Positions 7,423 through 18,300 of a stretch of 64,000 bases of DNA are shown one piece after another. Within the stretch, counting starts at the first letter, position 1. Every line of letters starts with the position of its first letter. The position numbers and the translations under genes were made by a program. Origin of the DNA: Thermosynechococcaceae cyanobacterium Okahandja (GTDB taxonomy: Bacteria > Cyanobacteriota > Cyanobacteriia > Thermosynechococcales > Thermosynechococcaceae); assembly GCA_041530395.1 (NCBI GenBank), contig CP136945.1:2480001-2544000 (forward strand), written 5' to 3'. The notes under the pieces are model-generated. The model was not told the origin of the DNA and did no database searches. It worked only from the letters and a program-made list of their open reading frames with translations.

Positions 7423-9486
7423 CTAGTGCCGCTCATGATGAGGCTCGCCAAACAGAATCACGGATGTGTGCAATTGTTGCACCACTTGGGTGGTTACGTC
7501 ACTCACGGTTAAGCCTCCGGCTGTGCCGCGGCGAATCGATCGCATGAGGACGAGGTCGCATTGCTCTGCCGCCTGCAAAATGGCGGTGGCAATATCGTTA
7601 CTGACCACGGTCTTAATGTCGGTGGCAATGCCTTCTGCCTGCTCTTGGGTAATGGCGCGTAAATCCTTTTCAAACTGAGAGGCCTGCTCTTGGGGCGTAC
7701 TGGGCAGCACCACATGCAACAGGATCACCTTGGCCTGACTGACCCCCGCTAAGGCTTGGGCAAAACGAACCACCCGCAGGGTTGTCGGGGTTAAATCCCG
7801 CGTGGGCACCAGAATGGTGGCAATGTTTTCCGGGGCATCCAACAGCCGGGTAATGGCCACCGGGCAGGGACTCGACCAGAGGACGCTATCAATCATGCTG
7901 CCAAAGAGCCGTGCCCGCAGACTACTGGTTTCTGACCAGCCAAGGACAATCAGGCTGGCATTTTGTTCCCGACTGAGACGGGTAATGCCAAGGGCAATAT
8001 CATCATCAATGCGGATGGCGGGGGTGACCTCAACACCGTAGGCCTTGGCTAGCTCCACCGCTCGCCGCACTAACTTACGACTGCGGTTTAACTCACCGTC
8101 AAGGCGCGGATCGTCCATGTGGACTTGGCCGCGGACAATGGCCACCGAGACCACCCGCCCCGACTCGTAGCGCGCCAGTAGGGCCGCCAATTCAATGAGC
8201 GATCGCTGGGTTTGGGGGTTATAGACGGGCACCACGACCGTAAAGGGAGACGGCTGCGGGTCTTCGGCATCCACATGCGCTCCCTCCCACCAAACCGCCA
8301 CCTCATCAATTTCCTCTGGCTCCGGCTGGGGAATCGGCAGCCGATTGGCGGTGCGCGCGGTAATAATCGGCCCCAAAATAGAGGTGACCACCATCAGTAC
8401 CAGCACACTATTGAGAATATCCTTCGTGAGAATCCCCTGCTGAAAGCCCACCAGCGTGGCTGCAAGGGTGGCCGCCACCTGCGGCAGCGACAGCGACCAC
8501 ATGGTCAGCATCTCGACGCGACTGTAGCGATACCAGAGGGCCGCCAGCCACGCGGCAATGAACTTACTGCTAATCAGGCCAACCACAATGGCCACCGTAA
8601 TGCCAATGGAGGCCAGCGTCTTCACAAAGGCGGGAATATCAATCAATAGCCCCATATCCACAAAAAAGAAGGGGATAAACAACACCCCGCCTACAAATTC
8701 CACCTTTTCTTTGACCGGGCTATCCCCCAGCACATCATTGACCGCTAAACCGGCGAGGAACGCACCGACAATCTGCTCCACGCCAATAATTTGTGCCCCA
8801 ATCGAGGCCACAAAGAGCGCCAAGAGGGTAAACAAAAACTGATTGCCCTGATCCTCCCGCGATCGCCGGAAAAATTCCTTCCCGGCGCGATCAAACCCCC
8901 AGAGCACTAAGACGCAGTACAGCCCTAGGGTGATCAGTTGATTCACAAGGGTGAGGGCGGTAAACTCCCCCTGCTGAATCCCTACGCAAATCGCCAGTAC
9001 CACCAGGGCGGCGGTATCCGTAAAAATGGTGGCACCAATGGTCACGGTCACGGCTTCGTTTTGTACCACCCCCAACCGCCGCACAATCGGATAGGCCAAC
9101 AGGGTGTGGGAGGCCAGCAGCGAACCAATCAGCAGCGAGGCATTCCAGCCAAAGTTAAACCAGCGGCCAATGGCAATCCCCGTAAAAATGGGCACAATGA
9201 ACGTCAGAACACCAAAGGTCATCGACCGTTGGCGGGTTTTGCGGAACTGACTCAGATCAATTTCGAGGCCGGCCACAAACATCAGATAGACCTTGCCAAT
9301 GTCCGATAGTAGCTTCATGGTCTCGGTGCCGTGCTCTAGAAACCGCAAGCCATTGGGGCCAAGAATCACGCCCGCCAAGAGCAAGCCCACGAGTCCGGGT
9401 AGGTGTAGCCGTTCAAACACCGGCGGAATGACCAGAATGACGGCCAGCAGAACCGTAAAGACAAAAATGGGGTTGCTGACATCCAT
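7423..9486 (-). CDS. CPA2-family cation:proton antiporter with two universal-stress domains
   Basis: A 687-residue membrane protein. Residues 1 to about 390 contain 11-13 hydrophobic segments of the Na+/H+ exchanger fold (LHLPGLVGLLLAGVILGPNG, MFVAGLEIDL, IVGAFLAGLAVND). The cytoplasmic tail carries two universal stress protein (USP)-like repeats, about residues 410-540 and 555-682, including LIVLGWSE and VLMRSIRRGTAGG. The second retains a G-x-x-G-x9-G-like pattern for nucleotide binding. It probably exchanges Na+ or K+ for protons under nucleotide control; the ion is not determined by sequence. It stands alone, convergent with the small exported protein gene. Confidence 0.88.
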   Translation of the reverse strand: MDVSNPIFVFTVLLAVILVIPPVFERLHLPGLVGLLLAGVILGPNGLRFLEHGTETMKLLSDIGKVYLMFVAGLEIDLSQFRKTRQRSMTFGVLTFIVPIFTGIAIGRWFNFGWNASLLIGSLLASHTLLAYPIVRRLGVVQNEAVTVTIGATIFTDTAALVVLAICVGIQQGEFTALTLVNQLITLGLYCVLVLWGFDRAGKEFFRRSREDQGNQFLFTLLALFVASIGAQIIGVEQIVGAFLAGLAVNDVLGDSPVKEKVEFVGGVLFIPFFFVDMGLLIDIPAFVKTLASIGITVAIVVGLISSKFIAAWLAALWYRYSRVEMLTMWSLSLPQVAATLAATLVGFQQGILTKDILNSVLVLMVVTSILGPIITARTANRLPIPQPEPEEIDEVAVWWEGAHVDAEDPQPSPFTVVVPVYNPQTQRSLIELAALLARYESGRVVSVAIVRGQVHMDDPRLDGELNRSRKLVRRAVELAKAYGVEVTPAIRIDDDIALGITRLSREQNASLIVLGWSETSSLRARLFGSMIDSVLWSSPCPVAITRLLDAPENIATILVPTRDLTPTTLRVVRFAQALAGVSQAKVILLHVVLPSTPQEQASQFEKDLRAITQEQAEGIATDIKTVVSNDIATAILQAAEQCDLVLMRSIRRGTAGGLTVSDVTTQVVQQLHTSVILFGEPHHERH

Positions 9487-9547
9487 GGCCGCCTACCGTG
9501 CTGTGTAAATCTATGCTTAATTCTTAATTCAAATCACATTATGCCCG

Positions 9548-10786
9548 TTAGGCCTGCTGGGCATCAAAGTAGCGGCCAATCGTTTCCACATCCTTGTCGC
9601 CCCGGCCTGAGCAGTTGAGGACAATGCGTGGCTGACCCGTGAGTTGTGGGCACAGGGTGTCAAGGTAGGCAAGGGCATGGGCGGTTTCAAGGGCGGGTAA
9701 AATGCCTTCAAGCTGTGCTAACCGTACACAGGCGGCGATCGCCTCCGCATCGGTCACACTGTAGTATTCTGCGCGGCCAATCTCTTTTAAGTAGCTGTGC
9801 TCAGGCCCCACCCCCGGATAGTCAAGACCCGCACTGATCGAGTGGGCTTCTACCACTTGGCCGTCTTCGTCTTGGAGCAGGTAGCTCATGGCACCGTGGA
9901 GTACCCCCACCTCCCCCTTAGTGAGAGTAGCGGCATGGCGGCGGCTATTCACCCCTTCGCCAGCGGCTTCAACGCCAATGAGGCGCACGCGGGTATCGGG
10001 CACAAACTCGTGGAACAGCCCCATGGCATTCGAGCCGCCCCCCACACAGGCCAAGAGAATATCTGGGGAGCCGCCCCACTTTTCTTGGCACTGCTGCCGC
10101 GTTTCGGCACCAATCACCGCATGAAACTCCCGCACCAGCATTGGGTAGGGGTGGGGACCGGCCACGGAGCCTAAGATATAGTGGGTGGTTTCAACGTTGG
10201 TCACCCAGTCGCGAATGGCTTCGGAGGTGGCATCCTTGAGGGTGCCGGTGCCCGTGCTCACAGGCGCTACTTCTGCCCCCAGCAGCCGCATCCGCAGCAC
10301 GTTCAGGCGTTGCCGCTCCATATCCTGTACCCCCATGTAGATTACGCACTGGAGGCCAAAGCGAGCACAGACGGTGGCGGTGGCCACACCGTGTTGACCG
10401 GCTCCGGTTTCAGCAATGATGCGTTGCTTACCCATGCGCTGTGCCAGCAGAACTTGGCCGAGGGCATTGTTAATTTTGTGGGCACCGGTGTGATTCAGGT
10501 CTTCCCGCTTCAGGTAAATCTGGGGTTGACCTTGGGCATGGGCGTAGTGGGCACTGAGCCGCTCGGCAAAGTAAAGGGGGCTGGGGCGACCCACGTAATC
10601 GTGGAGTAGTTGCTGCAACTGCCGCTGAAAGTCCGCATCGTTGCGATAGTGATGAAACGCAGCCTCTAGCTCGGCTAGGGCGGGCATCAGGGTTTCGGGG
10701 ACGTACTTACCGCCAAAGCGACCAAAGCGTCCCCGCGCATCGGGACGAGCAGCGGTACTCAGGAGAGACGAAGCAGCAGCAGTCAC
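9548..10786 (-). CDS. trpB: Tryptophan synthase beta subunit
   Basis: Catalyses the last step of tryptophan synthesis, joining indole and serine with pyridoxal phosphate. The PLP lysine is in [13 protein letters not shown] and the phosphate-binding glycine-rich motif is [26 protein letters not shown] near the N-terminus is the family signature. The frame is open up to a TTG at 10813, but the GTG at 10786 has AAGGA at eight bases and gives a 412-residue protein of normal size. No trpA is nearby, as is usual in cyanobacteria where trp genes are dispersed. Confidence 0.97.
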   Translation of the reverse strand: MTAAASSLLSTAARPDARGRFGRFGGKYVPETLMPALAELEAAFHHYRNDADFQRQLQQLLHDYVGRPSPLYFAERLSAHYAHAQGQPQIYLKREDLNHTGAHKINNALGQVLLAQRMGKQRIIAETGAGQHGVATATVCARFGLQCVIYMGVQDMERQRLNVLRMRLLGAEVAPVSTGTGTLKDATSEAIRDWVTNVETTHYILGSVAGPHPYPMLVREFHAVIGAETRQQCQEKWGGSPDILLACVGGGSNAMGLFHEFVPDTRVRLIGVEAAGEGVNSRRHAATLTKGEVGVLHGAMSYLLQDEDGQVVEAHSISAGLDYPGVGPEHSYLKEIGRAEYYSVTDAEAIAACVRLAQLEGILPALETAHALAYLDTLCPQLTGQPRIVLNCSGRGDKDVETIGRYFDAQQA

Positions 10787-10837
10787 AGGCACAATCCTTA
10801 ACGAGTAATCCAAGGGGTCTTATGAGATTGTGCCACG

Positions 10838-11614
10838 TTAGGGAAGACGACGGCTGAGGGCACGCCCGGGATTGAGCCAGTCCTCTAGGCACTGCTCTAG
10901 CACCTGCATTTCCGGAAAGAGGCTCTGCCGCAGCCATTGACCGATCGCATCTAGGGGAGAAAATTCTGCCCCCACCTGCCAGTTGGCACCTTGGCTGAGG
11001 GGCGTGAGGTGGTTGCCCGGCAGTTTGAGCGCCGTCACCAGATCGCCAAATTTCGCTTTCAGGAGGCTGCGGAGGCGGGGGGTCTGATCAATGTCATCAT
11101 CTTGGAAGCGAATCAGGAGATTGCGGCGCACCGGGTAGCGCTCTTGAATCAGGCGTTCGGTTTCCGTTGGGCTGGGGCTAAACTCGATGCCGGTGGGAGC
11201 TAGATTTTCCATCCAAGGAATCGATTGGCTGGCGGCGTAGTTGTTAAAGGCCATGAACATATTGCCGGCGCGATCGCCATCGTAAAGACTATTCAGCAGC
11301 AGATGGAGTTTGCAGCCCATACTGTGCCCCATGCCGTAGATGGGTAACCCGGGCGGATAGCCTTGGCGGTACTCTAGCCAATCGAGGGCGTAGTCCAGTT
11401 TGTTGAGCACCTCAAGGGCCATTGCCGCGTGATCAAACGTATTCACAAACGGGGTGGCAATAATGCCATAACCTACTGCGGCCAAGTGCTCCAGCAGCCG
11501 CCGATAGGTCAACTGTGGTGCTGCCGCCACAAAGGCCCCCCCTAGGAAATGAATCCAACCCACGGGACGCATTGGCACCAGCAGCCAATTCCCCCGCACC
11601 TCTTGCCACTCCAA
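10838..11614 (-). CDS. DUF1350 family alpha/beta-hydrolase-like protein
   Basis: About 258 residues and typical of the DUF1350 family of cyanobacteria and plastids. The N-terminal stretch VGWIHFLGGAFVAAAPQLTYR and the nucleophile-elbow-like GMGHSMGCK suggest an alpha/beta-hydrolase fold. A catalytic activity is not established from the sequence. The frame is open back to 11698, but that would overlap the start of the divergent gene at 11691. TTG at 11614 (protein starting LEWQEVRGNW), with GGAG ten bases upstream, fits the family start better. Start uncertain, family firm. Confidence 0.82.
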   Translation of the reverse strand: MEWQEVRGNWLLVPMRPVGWIHFLGGAFVAAAPQLTYRRLLEHLAAVGYGIIATPFVNTFDHAAMALEVLNKLDYALDWLEYRQGYPPGLPIYGMGHSMGCKLHLLLNSLYDGDRAGNMFMAFNNYAASQSIPWMENLAPTGIEFSPSPTETERLIQERYPVRRNLLIRFQDDDIDQTPRLRSLLKAKFGDLVTALKLPGNHLTPLSQGANWQVGAEFSPLDAIGQWLRQSLFPEMQVLEQCLEDWLNPGRALSRRLP

Positions 11615-11690
11615 AATGATTGAACTCCAAACGTGCCTAAATACTTGTAATGTAACGAATACGGGGACAACGGTGTGACGGGAGCAAGGT

Positions 11691-12875
11691 ATGGTCACTC
11701 AACTCATCGCCTTTGGGGCAGCGGGACTCGGGGCACTGGCAGCACTGGTGGCGCTAGGGCTGGAGTGGCGCTATCGCACGCGGCCAGCGCATCCTTTGGA
11801 GATTATTCCTGCCACTTGGAACCTTGAGGTCTATGAACCGCAGCACTATCGCTTTGTCGGTCAGTTGGGGCTAAGTAACCCCCACCGCGGCCTTGAGGTC
11901 ATGGTGCCCCATCTTACGGCGGAGGTGGTTCTGCTGGCAGATAGCAGTGTGGAGACCATTCAAACGGACGTACACATCACGCCGCAGCACCCGGAACCGG
12001 AATTTGCGCCACGGGCCGATGGCTATTGGTTTGCCTATATTGTCAAATCCACCAAGCAAACCCATGTGGAACTGCGGGTGGATCTGCGGGGGGTGAATGT
12101 TGCAGATGTCACCGCGGCATGGGTGAAGGTTCACTACGTTGCCTACGGTCCGCACGGTCGCTTTAGCAAAACTCACCATGAATTTATTCCCCTGAAGTTT
12201 CCGGCAAAGGGAGAGGTGGGTACTTGGCGGCAGGCGCCGGGCTGTCGGGTACTGCCTATTCGTACCCACTTACTCACGCCCTTGGATGTGCCGCTAGAGG
12301 TGGTGAATCGCTACGTTCTGCCCCATGCCCAAGCAGGCGATATTGTGGCCATTGGCGAAACCCCCATCGCGATTATTCAAGGTCGCCTTAAGGATCCGGC
12401 TCAGTTAACACCCGGTTGGGTGGCGACGCGGGTGTGTCAGTTCTTTTTGCCTACTTCAAGTTTAGCGACCGCCTGCGGCATGCAAGCGCTGGTGGAGGAG
12501 GTGGGGGGGCTGCGGGTGTTGCTGGCATTTTTGGGGGGGGCGATCGCCCGCGTCTTTGGCTATCGGGGTGGTTTCTACCAGTTGGCGGGGGAGCAAGCTC
12601 GCCTGATTGACGACGTGACCGGCACCCTACCACCCTACGATCAGTTTATTGTCATGGGGCCGGCCAACCCCCAAGCAGTGGTGGATGAGCTTGCCGCCAA
12701 AACGGGGCTTGGGGTGGCCATTGTGGATGTCAACGACTTGGGGGCGGTGAAAGTCCTTGCCGCTAGTGCCGGCGTGTCGCGGCAACTGTTAACCGCTGCC
12801 CTGCGCAAAAATCCGGCCGGGAATGCCGCTGAGCAAACCCCCGTTGTCCTGATTCGCCCGGAAAACTCTCTCTAG
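11691..12875 (+). CDS. F420-0:gamma-glutamyl ligase-like protein, membrane-anchored
   Basis: A 394-residue protein with one N-terminal hydrophobic segment (residues 4-24), then a region unique to cyanobacterial homologues, then a segment resembling CofE-type F420 ligases from about residue 195 (HLLTPLDVPLEVVNRYVLPHA, GDIVAIGETPIAIIQGR). Cyanobacteria are not generally known to make F420 through a complete pathway with this protein, so the true substrate is unknown. It is divergent from the DUF1350 gene, and its stop overlaps the stop of the convergent methyltransferase gene by four bases. Family resemblance is good; function is open. Confidence 0.75.
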   Translation: MVTQLIAFGAAGLGALAALVALGLEWRYRTRPAHPLEIIPATWNLEVYEPQHYRFVGQLGLSNPHRGLEVMVPHLTAEVVLLADSSVETIQTDVHITPQHPEPEFAPRADGYWFAYIVKSTKQTHVELRVDLRGVNVADVTAAWVKVHYVAYGPHGRFSKTHHEFIPLKFPAKGEVGTWRQAPGCRVLPIRTHLLTPLDVPLEVVNRYVLPHAQAGDIVAIGETPIAIIQGRLKDPAQLTPGWVATRVCQFFLPTSSLATACGMQALVEEVGGLRVLLAFLGGAIARVFGYRGGFYQLAGEQARLIDDVTGTLPPYDQFIVMGPANPQAVVDELAAKTGLGVAIVDVNDLGAVKVLAASAGVSRQLLTAALRKNPAGNAAEQTPVVLIRPENSL

Positions 12876-14203
12876 GGGGTGCTTACTAGAACAAACAGGC
12901 CGGTTTCTAGGCGGGTGAGTAACGCTTGGAGTTGCTGCTGGGCGGTGGCGGCCTCCAGCGGTTCAAGGGTGACCGGATCGAGGGGCGCAAGTTGGCGGTA
13001 GCGATCGCACAACGCCGGAAAGGGTAAAGGCTGATCAAAAAGGGGCAGCAGCGTGGCCAACCCCAGCGGATCCACATAGACCGAACTGGGACTGGCAGCA
13101 CTGATGAACGTGCCTAAATCCACAATCAGGCGATCCCTGAGGTAGGTCGTCCATTTCTCGCGAATGTCCGGTGTTCGTAACTGGGGGTGTAGGTGGATCG
13201 TTGCCTGCTGCCACTGATCGCTCGTCCACTCCTCAAGGGGCGTGATCTCAGGGCGGCTGCCTGCATGGCCACACCAAAAATCCAGCAGCCGATGCACCGG
13301 GTGCAGCAGTTCGTACATTTCCAGTTGCACGGGCAAGGGCACATCCGGCAAGCTCAGGGCCAGAAACGTGGGTAAATTCTCCGGATCCTTAAACAGGTCC
13401 AGCAGGTTCCACTGCCGCCAGTTCACCATTGAAATGAACTCCAGTTCTGCCGCCGCGAGGTAATCAAACATCTCGGGAATGGTGCTGCCCTTGTCCCCCA
13501 CTAGTAAGTGGTTGGCCAGCAGCGTTTCATTCGTTACATTGTTGGCCTCACTGTAGCGGGGGTTCCATGCCCGCGCCCGCAGATCCACGCCCTCCTTCAG
13601 TTCCCCCATGATCTCGCGGACAATTTCCATTTCCATTTCTTCGGGGTTGCCATCCATGAGTCCCATTAACTTAAAGAGGCTTTGGGCGCGATAAAAGGGA
13701 AAGCGTTGGAAGGCACTGTGTAAGTTCGCCCGTAAAATGCCGTCTGGCTTGAGGACACTCTTGAGGGCCTGCAAACCGGCCACCGGATCCGGCAGCAGGT
13801 AGAGCACCTCATCGCAGTTAATATAGTCAAACTGCTCCCCCCACTCCGGTAACTCCAAAATTGAGCGGGCTTCAAAGGAGACATTCTCAATGTTGTGGAA
13901 TTTGAGTCGCTCTACCGCCAACTTGACGGATTCCGGCGATAGATCAATGCCAACAATGTCCGCCCCGGGGTTGGCGATCGCCAAGACGAGGGACTTGTAG
14001 CCCGTGCCACAGCCTGCATCCAGAATCCGCTTACCTTGGGTCTCACTCACCCGCCGATCCCTTAAATAAAACGCCGTCACCAAATCGTGGATAAACAGGA
14101 TATTCGGGTCATCTTTGGGGGATTTATCCACCGCAATGCGAGGATAGGGACCATAGTCAAACTGGCGGCGCACCTTCTCAAGATCAGCGTCAGCAGCCAT
14201 CAA
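12872..14203 (-). CDS. Class I SAM-dependent methyltransferase, two-domain
   Basis: A 443-residue protein. Residues about 55-190 form a Rossmann methyltransferase domain with motif I (ILDAGCGTGYKSL), motif II (IVGIDLSPESV) and motif IV (FDYINCDEVLYLL). Residues 200-443 form a C-terminal domain with no motif I recognise, rich in leucine and aromatic residues. Substrate unknown. The start is the ATG pair at 14203/14200. It is convergent with the F420-ligase-like gene, with stops overlapping by four bases, and divergent from clpP. Confidence 0.82.
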   Translation of the reverse strand: MMAADADLEKVRRQFDYGPYPRIAVDKSPKDDPNILFIHDLVTAFYLRDRRVSETQGKRILDAGCGTGYKSLVLAIANPGADIVGIDLSPESVKLAVERLKFHNIENVSFEARSILELPEWGEQFDYINCDEVLYLLPDPVAGLQALKSVLKPDGILRANLHSAFQRFPFYRAQSLFKLMGLMDGNPEEMEMEIVREIMGELKEGVDLRARAWNPRYSEANNVTNETLLANHLLVGDKGSTIPEMFDYLAAAELEFISMVNWRQWNLLDLFKDPENLPTFLALSLPDVPLPVQLEMYELLHPVHRLLDFWCGHAGSRPEITPLEEWTSDQWQQATIHLHPQLRTPDIREKWTTYLRDRLIVDLGTFISAASPSSVYVDPLGLATLLPLFDQPLPFPALCDRYRQLAPLDPVTLEPLEAATAQQQLQALLTRLETGLFVLVSTP

Positions 14204-14335
14204 TCAGCACTCCGAAACGAACTAAGGGTAAGCAACACAGCCTCCTCAACCATAGCGTGAGTTGGCTCACCTCTTGCCGCAGCCGCGCTAAATTTTGTTA
14301 CTGTAGGAGGAAGAGCGTCAGCAGAGAAGCGTTTT

Positions 14336-14932
14336 ATGCCCATCGGAGTGCCTAAAGTCCCTTATCGGATGCCTGGGGAACCCTACACCCAGTGGATTGA
14401 CATCTATAACCGCCTCTACCGGGAGCGGATTATTTTCCTAGGCAAGGAAGTGGATGACGAGATTGCCAACCAGATTGTGGCGGTCATGCTCTACCTTGAC
14501 TCTGAAGATCCGGGCAAAGATATTATGCTCTACATTAACTCGCCCGGGGGGTCGGTCACCGCGGGCATGGCCATTTACGACACCATGCAGCACATCAAGT
14601 CGGATGTGGTCACCATCTGCGTGGGTCTTGCCGCCTCGATGGGATCATTCCTGCTGGCGGCGGGGGCCAAAGGCAAGCGGTTGGCACTGCCCCACTCGCG
14701 GATTATGATTCACCAGCCCTCGGGAGGAACGCGCGGTCAGGCCACGGATATTGAAATTGAAGCGCGGGAAATTTTACGGGTGCGGCGGCAGTTAAACGAA
14801 CTGTATGCCTACCACACCGGTCAACCCCTTGAAAAAATTGAGCGGGATATGGATCGGGATTATTTCATGTCCGCTGAAGAGGCGAAGGCCTACGGCCTCA
14901 TTGATCGCGTCATTGAGGAGCGCCCCAACTAA
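14336..14932 (+). CDS. clpP: ATP-dependent Clp protease proteolytic subunit ClpP
   Basis: Serine protease that forms the degradation barrel of Clp complexes. The full catalytic triad is present: Ser101 (GLAASMGSF), His126 ([10 protein letters not shown]) and Asp175 (DRDYFMS). It is therefore an active ClpP rather than the inactive ClpR paralogue also found in cyanobacteria. The 198-residue length is normal and the N-terminus ([15 protein letters not shown]) is typical of a cyanobacterial ClpP. A purine-rich AGGAGGAAGAG tract lies 21-31 bases before the ATG. Which ClpP paralogue this is cannot be decided from sequence alone here. Confidence 0.96.
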   Translation: MPIGVPKVPYRMPGEPYTQWIDIYNRLYRERIIFLGKEVDDEIANQIVAVMLYLDSEDPGKDIMLYINSPGGSVTAGMAIYDTMQHIKSDVVTICVGLAASMGSFLLAAGAKGKRLALPHSRIMIHQPSGGTRGQATDIEIEAREILRVRRQLNELYAYHTGQPLEKIERDMDRDYFMSAEEAKAYGLIDRVIEERPN

Positions 14933-14963
14933 TGCCACTGCTGTTTGATTGAGGATGAACTCC

Positions 14964-15368
14964 ATGTTCCTGCGCTCATTTTCCGGTGTGGCGGCGGTGC
15001 TTGTGGCGAGTGCTGGTCTTTGCCTGAGTCAGCCCGCCCGCGCTCAGTCCGCTAGCCCCTTTTCCGAAGAAACGCTCATGAGTACTGTCGAGCAAATGAG
15101 TGACTCGTTGGCCAGTTATATTAAGGGTTCGAGTTGTGCCGATGTGGCTAAAATTGTCAAAATGATTCCCACCGATGGCAACAGCCCGCCACCCGACCCT
15201 AGCTCGATTCTTGGCTCGGTGATCCTTACGGTGAAAAATAGTCCCAATTTGCAGTCCACGATCGCCACGCGGGTGGGGCCACCCCTGATTAATAAAATGC
15301 TTGAGTGTAACATGATTTCTGTGGATCTACTGATGCAGGCCACCACGGCTCCCCGCAGTCCCCGCTAA
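14964..15368 (+). CDS. Small exported protein of unknown function
   Basis: The frame opens at a TTG (14949), but the ATG at 14964 has GAGG nine bases upstream and gives a 134-residue protein starting with a standard signal peptide (MFLRSFSGV..., cut likely after ARA-Q). The mature part has two cysteines (SSCADV and LECNM) about 55 residues apart, which could form a disulfide in the periplasm. It starts 31 bases after clpP on the same strand and may share its transcript. No family recognised. Confidence 0.7.
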   Translation: MFLRSFSGVAAVLVASAGLCLSQPARAQSASPFSEETLMSTVEQMSDSLASYIKGSSCADVAKIVKMIPTDGNSPPPDPSSILGSVILTVKNSPNLQSTIATRVGPPLINKMLECNMISVDLLMQATTAPRSPR

Positions 15369-15381
15369 GTAGAGGGCTGAC

Positions 15382-18300
15382 TTAGGAATGGTATTCGGGA
15401 TAGCAGCAGTAGATGTTGCGACCGCGAGCTTTCGCTTGGTAAAGTTGCTCGTCGGCGAGACGAATTAGCTCGGTTGCCGGTTGGCCTACCGTGGGTTGAA
15501 GCGCCACAACCCCCAGACTCAGGGTGATGCGATCGCCCACCCCAGAGGCCGCATGGGGAATATGGAGGTGATACACCAGGTGCTGAATCCGCTCGGCAAT
15601 GCGGATACTACCCGGCAGATTGGTATTGGGCAAAATCAGGGCAAACTCTTCGCCACCGTAGCGAGCCACTAAATCCGTGGGTCGCCGTGCCGCTTGGGTC
15701 AGGGTATGGGCGATCGCAATCAGGCAGTCATCCCCCACTTGGTGACCGTAATAGTCGTTAAAGTCCTTAAAGAAATCCACATCAGTTAGAATCAGGGCGA
15801 TAACGGTTTGCTCCCGCTGCGCTAACTGCCACTGTTGCTCAAGGTATTGGTCAAAGTAGCGGCGGTTGGCAATTTGAGTCAGGCCATCAATGGTGGCCAA
15901 GCGCGATAGCTCCGCATTCATGGTTTGCAAATGGCTGTAAAGCTCTGACTGCTCAATGGCCACTGCCAGTTGCTCCGCTAGGGTGCGCGCCAGTTCCTTC
16001 TCGTCGTGAGTCCAGCCGTGGCGGTTATTTAACCGCTGTAGAGAAAACGCTCCCCAAATCTGATCGTTTACTTTAATGGGGCAGATGAGCCAGCCACCGG
16101 AAAACTGCTCAACAATGTTGCGGTTAATCTGATCTTGGGGATCGACCACCGCAGGCGGTTCAGCAATCTGTCCCTGACGCAGGATGTCGGCAATGGGGTT
16201 GCCGCGATCGGGGATGACTAAGCCGATAACGGATTTAAGGTCGGGGTGCTCCAGATGCTCGACTAAATGTACCCAGTGATCCTGCTCGGGATGATATCTA
16301 ACAATCACCGCCCGATCGCTGTGCAACAGACGGCTCACGTCCTGGACGGCGGTTTGTAGGACGGTCTCTAGCTCGGCAGAGTCGCGAATATCCTGAATGA
16401 GTTGGTTGAGGGTACGCTGCTGCTGCGCCTGCTGTTGTAGGGTATCTTCCTGTCGTTTGCGATCGCTAATGTCACTGAAGGTGAGAATGACTTGCTCAAT
16501 CGTGCCCTCCGGCGTAAACTGCGGATCCGCTGTCACCTGGAGCCAAACCCGTTCTTGGGTGCACCGATTGAGAATGCCCATGACCTGATTTTGGATGCGG
16601 CGTTTCTCCTGAATTGCCTGCATCAGGGGAAATTGAGCGGGGGGCATGGGGCTGCCGTCGGCGTGGAGGGCATCCCACGACCACTCGACAATGGCCTGCC
16701 CAAGGACATCGGCGGCTTCTGTACCCAGCAGGGCGCAGCCTTTGGCGTTGACAATCTGCACCCGCAGATCTGCGCTAATGAGCATAACGCCAACATCCAA
16801 ATCCGCAATTAAATGCTGCAACAGCGCTTCTCGCTGCTGGAGGTCCTGTACGGCGGCGGCCCGCGCTGCTTCTATTTGGTTCAGTTGGGTAATATCGCGC
16901 ACCACACACAGGATATGCTGTTTGCCTTTATAGAGGAGCGGCGTGGCAAAAATATCCACGTCAATGACGCGACCATCTTTACACAGATGCTTGGAGACCC
17001 CCCGCCATGGCTCTTTTTGGCGAACCGTCTGGAGAAAGTCCGCCACCATTGGATAGTTGTCAGGATGGACAAACTGCTCTGGGCGCAGTTGTAACATTTC
17101 ACTGCGGCTGTAGCCGTGCATGGCGCAGAGGGCGGCATTCACCTCAATCACTTGCTCTTGGTGGGCATCGTAAATGACCAGCCCCTCTGCCACCGATTCA
17201 AAGACGCTGCGGTACTGGGCTTCCCGCTCATCCAGTTCGGCTAGGACTCGTTTGCGATCGCTAATATCGGTGCCCACCAACACGCAGCCTGTAATTTGCT
17301 CCTCGTCATCCATGAGCGGAAACAGGTGGGAGAGCATATAGCGGGGATGCTCATCCTTGCCGCACAGCAGCAGTTCTTCGCCGCTGATGGTTTCTCCGTG
17401 CAGCACCCGCTCAATCAACGCGTCAACCCGCTCTGGGGACTCCTGTGGATGGAGTAACCCGCCATAGTGCATTCCGGGGGTCACTTGAGCCATCGCCAAG
17501 GTATCTAAGCCCGCCCAATTACTGGTCAGCAGGGTTTTGGCGGGGGTGAGGGTAACAATGAGAACCGGGCAGTTATCCACGAGTTGTTCGTAGCGGCTCC
17601 GCTCCCGCTCCAGCGACAGTAGTAGCTGGCGTTCAGTGGTAATGTCGGCAATGAGGGCAATGAGCAACTGGGGTTGGCCTTCGGGATCCCGCACACAGGA
17701 GAGGGTCAGGCTTCCCCAAACGGTGTGGCCGTGCTTATGCCGGTAGCGCTTCACAATTTGGTAGGTGTGGCGCAGCCCCAGTTGACACTCGTTAATGAGG
17801 GTGGCTTCTTCGGGCCAGTCCTCGGCAAAGGTAAGATCGTGGGCGGTCAGTTGCGCTAATTCCGGGGCGCTGTAACCTAAAAATTTACAGAAGGCGGGGT
17901 TGCAATAGGTGAGGCGGTAGCCATCGGCAGGACTGGTGACGACGATGCCCACTTGGGCATTTTCAAAGACGGCGCGCCACCGATATTCGCTCTGCTGGAG
18001 TGCCTGTTCGGCAACGATGCGCTCGGTTTCATCGACTAGGATGCCTTCGAGGGCGATCGCCTGACCTGTGGCATCATACACCCCCTGACCATACTCGTGT
18101 ACCCAACGAATGGAGCCATCGGCATGGAGAATGCGGTAGCCCACATGAAAGGGCTGCCCCTGTGCTAAGCCCTGATGAATGATCCGGTTGACGCGATCGC
18201 GATCCTCGGGATGGGTAATGCTGTTATAACTGCGAATGCGGTTGTGGATTAACTCGGTGTGGGGGTAGCCCGCTAAGGTACTAAAGTTGGGGCTGAGGTA

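Noticed and set aside
11649-11659. AATGTAACGAA shared upstream of the F420-ligase-like gene and hslO as a regulatory motif
   Set aside because: The same 11-mer also occurs (reverse complement) inside the methyltransferase coding region near 13.53 kb, so a chance match is more likely.
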